Origin: Pseudomonadota bacterium
Lineage (GTDB): Bacteria; Pseudomonadota; Gammaproteobacteria; Burkholderiales; Rhodocyclaceae
Length of the DNA: 11,245 nt
Assembly: GCA_023459095.1 (NCBI GenBank)
Contig: JAEWVQ010000018.1
Coordinates: 1 to 11,245 of the forward strand
Reading direction: 5' to 3'
Position 1 is the first letter of the stretch; each line of letters begins with the position of its first letter. A program made the translations under genes and the position numbers. The notes below the pieces were generated by a model, which was given only the letters and a program-made list of their open reading frames with translations, searched no databases and was not told the DNA's origin. Of this stretch, positions 6,093-11,245 are shown piece by piece.

Positions 6093-6816
6093 TCAGGCCG
6101 CTTCCCCCAGGTAGGCCGCCCGCACCTTGGGGTCGGCGAGCAGGGCTGCGCCGCTGCCGGTAAGGGTGATCTTGCCCGACTCCATGACGTAGCCGCGCTG
6201 CGCGAACTCGAGGGCGAGATTGGCGTTCTGCTCGACGAGCAGGATGGTGACGCCTTCCTTGGCCACCGATTGCACGACCTCGAAGATCTTCTCCACCACC
6301 AGCGGGGCGAGCCCCATCGACGGTTCGTCGAGCAGCAGCAGCTTGGGGCGCGACAGCAGCGCGCGACCGATTGCCACCATTTGCTGTTCGCCCCCCGACA
6401 GCGTGCCGGCGACCTGGGGCAGGCGCTCCTTGACCCGTGGCAGCATGCCATAGACCTTTTCCAGATCGGCTTCGATGCCGGCGCGGTCGTTGCGGGTGTA
6501 GGCACCCATGCGCAGGTTCTCTTCCACGGTCAGGCGGGTGAAGATGCCGCGCCCTTCGGGCACCAGCGCGATGCCACGGCGCAGGCGCTTGTGCGCGGGC
6601 AGGGCGTTGATGCGCTCGCCGCCGTAGTGGATGTCGCCGGCGCGGATCGGCAGCACGCCGGCGATGGCGTTGAGCGTGGTGGTCTTGCCGGCGCCGTTGG
6701 CGCCGATCAGGCAGACCAGTTCGCCCTTGTACAGCTCGAGGTCGATGCCCTTCACCGCCTGGATGCCGCCGTAGGCGATTTCCAGGCCGGCGAGCTGCAG
6801 CAGCGGTGAGGCCGGA

Positions 6817-6827
<11 letters not shown>
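6093..6827 (-). CDS. livF: Branched-chain amino acid ABC transporter ATPase LivF
   Basis: One of two cytoplasmic ATPases that power the Liv importer; 244 residues, typical. Walker A is GANGAGKT (42-49), signature LSGGEQQ (143-149) and Walker B LLLLDEP (163-169). The switch position reads VEQN, with Gln in place of the common His, which is normal for LivF proteins. The VPEGRGIFTRLTVEENL segment (90-104) is also a LivF hallmark and separates it from LivG. Its ATG overlaps the end of livG by 11 bases, with a GGGAGGCGG ribosome site inside livG, pointing to translational coupling. It is the last gene of the liv cluster, and no intrinsic terminator is visible after it. Confidence 0.95.
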
Positions 6828-7586
<759 letters not shown>

Positions 7587-7590
<4 letters not shown>

Positions 7591-8684
7591 GGCGCCACCC
7601 CGCGGTGCAGGTTCTCGGGGTGAGCGTAGCGCGCGCGCGCCGGGATCATGCCGGTCGGGCGCAGCAGCATCATCAGGATCATCGCCAGCGACAGCAGCAG
7701 CATGCGCAGCACCTCGGGATCGAGCAGCACATGGCCGAACACCGCCTGCTGCAGCGGTACCGCGATGTGACGCAGGATTTCGGGTAGCAGCGCGAGCACG
7801 AAGGCGCCGACCACCGCGCCGGCGATGTTGCCCATGCCGCCGAACACCACCATGGTGAGCACCGCGATCGATTCCATCAGGCTGAAGCTCTCCGGGCTGA
7901 CGAAGCCCTGGAAGGCGCCGAACAGGCAGCCGGAGACGCCGCCGAAAGTGGCGCCGAGCGCGAACGCGAGCAGCTTCATGTTGCGCGTGTTGATGCCGAT
8001 CGCCTTGGCGGCGAGTTCGTCGTCGCGCATCGCCGCCCAAGCGCGCCCGATGCGCGAGATCTGCAAGCGGTGGATGAAGACGATGGAGCCGGCGACGCAG
8101 GCGAGGAAGAAGTAGTAATAGAGGAACAGCGAGTTGATCGCGAAGTCCTCGGTGATCTGCAGGTTGCGCGACAGGTCCCAGCCGAACAGATCGATCGGGT
8201 CGACCATGTTGATGCCCTGCGGCCCGTTGGTGATGTTCACCGGGTAGTTCAGGTTGAGCATGAAGATGCGCACGATCTCGCCGAAGCCGAGGGTGACGAT
8301 CGCCAGATAGTCGCCGCGTAATCGCAGCACCGGAAAGCCGAGCATGATCCCGGCGAGCGCGGCGAACGCCGCGCCCAGCGGCAGGATCAGCCAGAACGGC
8401 AGGTGGATGTCGAAATGCGGCGAGGCGAGGAAGGCGAAGGTGTAGGCGCCCACCGCGTAGAACGCGATGTAGCCGAGGTCGAGCAGGCCGGCGAAGCCGA
8501 CCACGAGGTTGAGGCCCAGCGCCAGCATCATGTAGAGCAGCGCGAAGTCGAGGATGCGCACCCAGCTGCGCCCGAACTGCCAGGCGATCAGTGGCGCGGC
8601 GATGGCGACGATGATGATCAGCCAGCGCGCGGCGGTCGGGTTGCGCTTGCCCAGGTAGGGGACGGCGGCGACGAGTTCGTTCAT
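7587..8684 (-). CDS. livM: Branched-chain amino acid ABC transporter permease LivM
   Basis: Inner-membrane permease, 365 residues, that pairs with LivH to form the transport channel. It is strongly hydrophobic with about ten predicted membrane segments. Family landmarks are LGLNLVVGFAGLLDLGYIAFYAVGAY (near 56-81), VLRLRGDYLAIVTLGFGEIVRI (about 119-140), and the ATPase-coupling loop IGRAWAAMRDDELAAKAIGIN. The tail LLRPTGMIPARA is usual for LivM. The start at 8684 lies 9 bases after the livH stop, and the livH stop region itself supplies a short GAGG ribosome site. Its stop overlaps the livG start. Confidence 0.95.
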
Positions 8685-8693
8685 GGCGTTGCC

Positions 8694-9626
8694 TCAGGCG
8701 CGGTCCGACACGCGTTCGCCGAGCAGCCCGGTGGGGCGGAAGATCAGCACCAGTCCGAGGATGATGAAGGCGAAGATGTCCTGGTAGGACGAGTTCAGGA
8801 AACCGAAGGTGAGGTGCTCGATGTAACCCGCGCCGAAGGATTCGACCAGGCCGAGCACGATGCCGCCCAGCATCGCGCCGCCGAGGTTGCCGATGCCGCC
8901 GAGCACCGCCGCGGTGAAGGCCTTCAGGCCGGGCATGAAGCCCATGCCGTAATGGGCGATGCCGTAGTTGCTCGCGAACATCACCCCGGCGACCGCGGCG
9001 AGCGCGGCGCCGATGACGAAGGTGAAGGCGATCACCGCGTTGGTATCCACGCCCATCAGGCTGGCGGTGCGGTGGTTCTCCGCGGTGGCGCGCATCGCGC
9101 GGCCGATGCGGGTGCGATTGACGAGCACGATCAGCCCGACCATGAGCAGCGCGGAAACGATGACGATGGTGATCTGCACCGGGGTCACGAACACGCCTTC
9201 GATCGGCTGCATCGGCGTGGTCGGAATCAGCTGCGGAAAGGTGTGGTAGTTGCGCCCCCAGATGATCATCGCGATCGTCTGCAGCAGGAAGGACATGCCG
9301 ATCGCGGTGATCAGCGGCGCCAGCCGTGGCGCGTTGCGCAGCCGGCGGTAGGCGAGCCGTTCCATGGTGAAGCCGAGCATCATGCACACCGGAATCGCCA
9401 CCAGCAGCGCGATTGTGAGCATCGCCACCGGCGACAGGCCGGGCGCCACGCCCATCAGGAACATCATGGTCTGCAGCGCGGTGAGCGCGCCGATCATGAG
9501 CACGTCGCCGTGGGCGAAGTTGATCAGGCCGAGGATGCCGTAGACCATCGTGTAGCCCAGGGCGACCAGCGCATACACGCTGCCGATCACCAGGCCGTTG
9601 ATCAGTTGCTGGATCAGGGTTTCCAT
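8694..9626 (-). CDS. livH: Branched-chain amino acid ABC transporter permease LivH
   Basis: Inner-membrane permease, 310 residues, partner of LivM. It opens with METLIQQLINGLVIGSVYAL and YTMVYGILGLINFAHGDVLM, the most conserved part of LivH, and has the coupling loop segment TRIGRAMRATAENHRTASLMGVD that contacts the ATPases. About eight membrane segments are expected. The C-terminus ILGLVLIFRPTGLLGE is also typical. The ATG at 9626 has a GGAAGG ribosome site. It is separated from livK by 160 bases holding a strong hairpin, but packed tightly against livM. Confidence 0.95.
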   Translation of the reverse strand: METLIQQLINGLVIGSVYALVALGYTMVYGILGLINFAHGDVLMIGALTALQTMMFLMGVAPGLSPVAMLTIALLVAIPVCMMLGFTMERLAYRRLRNAPRLAPLITAIGMSFLLQTIAMIIWGRNYHTFPQLIPTTPMQPIEGVFVTPVQITIVIVSALLMVGLIVLVNRTRIGRAMRATAENHRTASLMGVDTNAVIAFTFVIGAALAAVAGVMFASNYGIAHYGMGFMPGLKAFTAAVLGGIGNLGGAMLGGIVLGLVESFGAGYIEHLTFGFLNSSYQDIFAFIILGLVLIFRPTGLLGERVSDRA

Positions 9627-9755
9627 GGGGGCCTTCCGCTGTGACGGGGGGCGCGCCGCGCCGCTTGCGCGCGGTGCGCCGGATTCGGGGGTCGAGGAGC
9701 AGGGGCTGCGGCGCGGTAAAGGGTTCGCCGGCCGCCGCAGGCCTTGCGCCTCGCT

Positions 9756-9777
9756 GCCGGGGGCGGTGGCCCCCGGC
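9756..9777 (-). other. Strong stem-loop between livK and livH
   Basis: A perfect 9-bp GC stem (GCCGGGGGC 9756-9764 with GCCCCCGGC 9769-9777) with a four-base loop begins 9 bases after the livK stop. No T tract follows on the minus strand, so it is not a standard terminator. It is placed to protect the 3' end of livK mRNA or to reduce downstream transcription; this role is inferred. The rest of the 9627-9786 gap is GC-rich and shows no gene. Confidence 0.65.
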
Positions 9778-9786
9778 GTGCGCGGC

Positions 9787-10908
9787 TTACATCGCCGCCC
9801 AGTCGCCGTCCTTGTACTGGTAGATGGTGATCGAGCCTTCCTTGAGGTCGCCCTTGTCGTCGAAGCTGACGTTGCCGGTCACCCCCGGGAAGTTGGTCTT
9901 TTTCAGCTCCGGCAGGTACTTCGCCGGCTCGACTGAATCGGCCTTCTGCATCGCCGCGATGATCGCGGTTGCGGCATCGTAGGCGTAGGGCGAATAGATC
10001 TGCACGTCGGCGTTGAAGCGCTTCTTGTAGCGCTCGCGGAAATCGGCGCCGCCCGGCATCTTCTCCAGCGGCAGGCCGGCCATCGAGCAATAGGCGTTGG
10101 CGCCGATCGCGTCGCCGGCGAGCTTGATCATTTCCGGGCTGCAGCCGCCGTCGCCGGTCAGGAAGCGGGCATTGATGCCGAGCTGCTTCATCTGGCGCAG
10201 CATCGGTCCGGCCTGCGCGTCCATGCCGCCGAAGAAGATCACGTCGGGGTTGGCGGCGCGGATCTTGGTCAGGATGGCGTTGAAGTCGGTGGCCTTGTCG
10301 GTGGTGAATTCGCGCGCCACGATCTGCGCGCCGGCGCCCTTCGCGCCCTTTTCGGTCTCGTCGGCGAGGCCCTGGCCGTAGGCGGTGCGATCGTCGATGA
10401 TCGCGACCTTCTTCGCGCCGAGTGTGGTCACCGCGAACTTGCCGAGCACCGAGCCCTGCTGCACGTCGTTGGCGATGGTGCGGAACACGCCCTTGTAGCC
10501 CTGCTGGGTGAGCTTGGGGTTGGTCGAGGCCGGCGACACCTGGGCGATGCCGGCCTGGTCGTAGATGCGCGAGGCCGGAATCGAGGTGCCCGAGTTCAGG
10601 TGGCCGACCACGGCCTTGACGCCCGAATCCACCAGGCGCTGGGCGACCGTGGTGCCGGTGCGCGGGTCGGCCTGATCGTCCTCGCCCATCAGCTCGAGCT
10701 TCACCTTCTTGCCGCCGATGCTCAGGCCCTTGGCGTTGGCCTCCTCGATGGCGAGGCGGGTGCCGTTCTCCAGATCCTTGCCGAGGTGGGCGATGGTGCC
10801 GGTGAGCGGCGCCACGTTGCCGATCTTGACCACCTGTTCCTGGGCGAGGGCGGCGCCCGAGCCCACACCGAAACCCATGACTGCGAGTGCAACAACCGTC
10901 TTCTTCAT
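9787..10908 (-). CDS. livK: Branched-chain amino acid ABC transporter substrate-binding protein
   Basis: Periplasmic binding protein of the Liv family, 373 residues, that captures the substrate and delivers it to LivHM. A Sec signal peptide (MKKTVVALAVMGFGVGSGAALA, about 1-22) is followed by the type I periplasmic-binding fold: VVKIGNVAPLTGTIAHLGKD near 26-45, VVGHLNSGTSIPASRIY (100-116), VSPASTNPKLT, and IDDRTAYGQGLADE (171-184). Two cysteines (256 and 274) may form the disulfide seen in some relatives. The ATG at 10908 is preferred because it starts the signal peptide and has GGAGG upstream; the in-frame extension to 11088 is not a signal sequence. The liv-type family is sure, but whether the ligand is Leu/Ile/Val, another amino acid or an aromatic or amide compound cannot be read from the sequence. 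Confidence 0.93.
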   Translation of the reverse strand: MKKTVVALAVMGFGVGSGAALAQEQVVKIGNVAPLTGTIAHLGKDLENGTRLAIEEANAKGLSIGGKKVKLELMGEDDQADPRTGTTVAQRLVDSGVKAVVGHLNSGTSIPASRIYDQAGIAQVSPASTNPKLTQQGYKGVFRTIANDVQQGSVLGKFAVTTLGAKKVAIIDDRTAYGQGLADETEKGAKGAGAQIVAREFTTDKATDFNAILTKIRAANPDVIFFGGMDAQAGPMLRQMKQLGINARFLTGDGGCSPEMIKLAGDAIGANAYCSMAGLPLEKMPGGADFRERYKKRFNADVQIYSPYAYDAATAIIAAMQKADSVEPAKYLPELKKTNFPGVTGNVSFDDKGDLKEGSITIYQYKDGDWAAM

Positions 10909-11071
10909 GCTTGATCCTCCGGGGTAATCAAGAAACCGATGACTTCGTTGTCCGACCGGCGCGGCGCGGGGCGCCGTGCGGCAGTGCTTCCGGGTGCTGC
11001 GTGGTCCGCGCGCGGACGGTGTTGAGCGCAGTGCTGAATGATCCGCCCCCAAACGCCTGCCTATTCTGCAC

Positions 11072-11100
11072 AAAAAAGCGCGGCGCACGATGTGCGGCGC
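11072..11100 (-). terminator. Terminator-like hairpin upstream of livK
   Basis: On the minus strand a stem of 3 + 5 bp interrupted by one G-G mismatch (arms 11092-11100 and 11080-11088, loop of three bases) is followed by GC and six T (11072-11077). It could end a minus-strand transcript entering from beyond the window, or act as a leader attenuator of livK. It lies about 165 bases before the livK ATG. Confidence 0.55.
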
Positions 11101-11162
11101 ATGCGCTTTCCGCCCTCTTCGGCCATGCGGTGCAGCATTGCGCAGCGGTCCTTGCCCGGGGT

Positions 11163-11184
11163 CTCAGCCCAGGACGGGGCTGAG
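11163..11184. repeat. 8-bp inverted repeat in the livK upstream region
   Basis: CTCAGCCC (11163-11170) and GGGCTGAG (11177-11184) are perfect arms with a six-base loop and no T tract on either side. It may be an operator or an RNA hairpin. No gene is seen in 10909-11245; the open frames there look like GC-driven artefacts. Confidence 0.45.
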
Positions 11185-11190
11185 TTGCGG

Positions 11191-11207
11191 TTGCAATGCA
11201 CAATCCA
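11191..11207 (-). promoter_or_regulatory. Weak sigma-54 promoter candidate upstream of livK
   Basis: On the minus strand TGGATTG, four bases, then TTGCAA gives GG-N10-GC with a perfect -12 box but a -24 box matching only at TGG and the final G. It would give a long leader (about 270 bases) crossing the hairpins at 11163-11184 and 11072-11100. No NtrC-type dyad is visible within the window. Confidence 0.3.
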
Positions 11208-11245
11208 TACCAGACTGCGGATTACCCTGATAGGGCGCGCGCGGG

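Noticed and set aside
7591..9387. Upstream extension of the livG frame, which would make an 856-residue protein
   Set aside because: The added part is livM and livH read in the wrong frame (His/Arg/Ala-rich). LivG homologues begin at the GTG at 7590, which overlaps the livM stop in the usual way.
8403..9644. 413-residue open frame on the plus strand opposite livH and livM
   Set aside because: Extremely rich in His, Asp, Gln and Glu, as expected for the antisense of hydrophobic permease genes; no domain or credible start.
10909..11203. Small minus-strand frames upstream of livK as a possible leader peptide
   Set aside because: The 91-residue frame starts with TTG, has no run of Leu, Ile or Val codons and no clear ribosome site, so it does not look like an attenuation leader.

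Overview
The window is a GC-rich stretch (roughly two-thirds G+C by eye) from a proteobacterium, most likely a betaproteobacterium of the Azoarcus/Thauera/Aromatoleum type (Rhodocyclales). This placement rests on the protein sequences, the GC-rich codon use and the gene order (porin-like protein, glnK, amtB, ubiK, comM, liv genes). It is a judgement from memory, not a database result. All the genes look like intact chromosomal genes. I see no mobile element, tRNA, rRNA or CRISPR array.

Layout. (1) 1-840, + strand: most of purU (formyltetrahydrofolate deformylase), cut at its 5' end by the window edge. It ends in an intrinsic terminator placed back to back with the terminator of the converging amtB operon. 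(2) 978-3465, - strand: a nitrogen-control operon in the order TorF-family outer-membrane protein, glnK (PII signal protein), amtB (ammonium channel). Upstream of it lies a clear sigma-54 -24/-12 element and two NtrC-type inverted repeats, one of them perfect. (3) 3740-5601, + strand: ubiK (ubiquinone biosynthesis accessory factor) and comM (YifB-type AAA+ ATPase). (4) 5624-6016, - strand: a single-domain rhodanese, convergent with comM. (5) 6093-10908, - strand: a complete branched-chain amino acid type ABC transporter, livK-livH-livM-livG-livF. The four membrane and ATPase genes are tightly packed or overlapping. livK is separated from them by a 160-base gap containing a strong hairpin. (6) 10909-11245: the livK upstream region, with a terminator-like hairpin and weaker promoter candidates.

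How it works together. The glnK-amtB pair takes up ammonium and reports nitrogen status. The NtrC/sigma-54 region predicts that the whole operon, including its outer-membrane protein, is induced by nitrogen limitation. The liv system imports amino acids or related compounds. Its substrate cannot be fixed from sequence, and nothing here firmly ties it to nitrogen control.

The individual gene families are known. The least explained element is the TorF-family barrel protein as first gene of an NtrC-controlled ammonium operon, together with the intercistronic hairpins that may set unequal expression inside the two operons. I did not find a convincing wholly new system.
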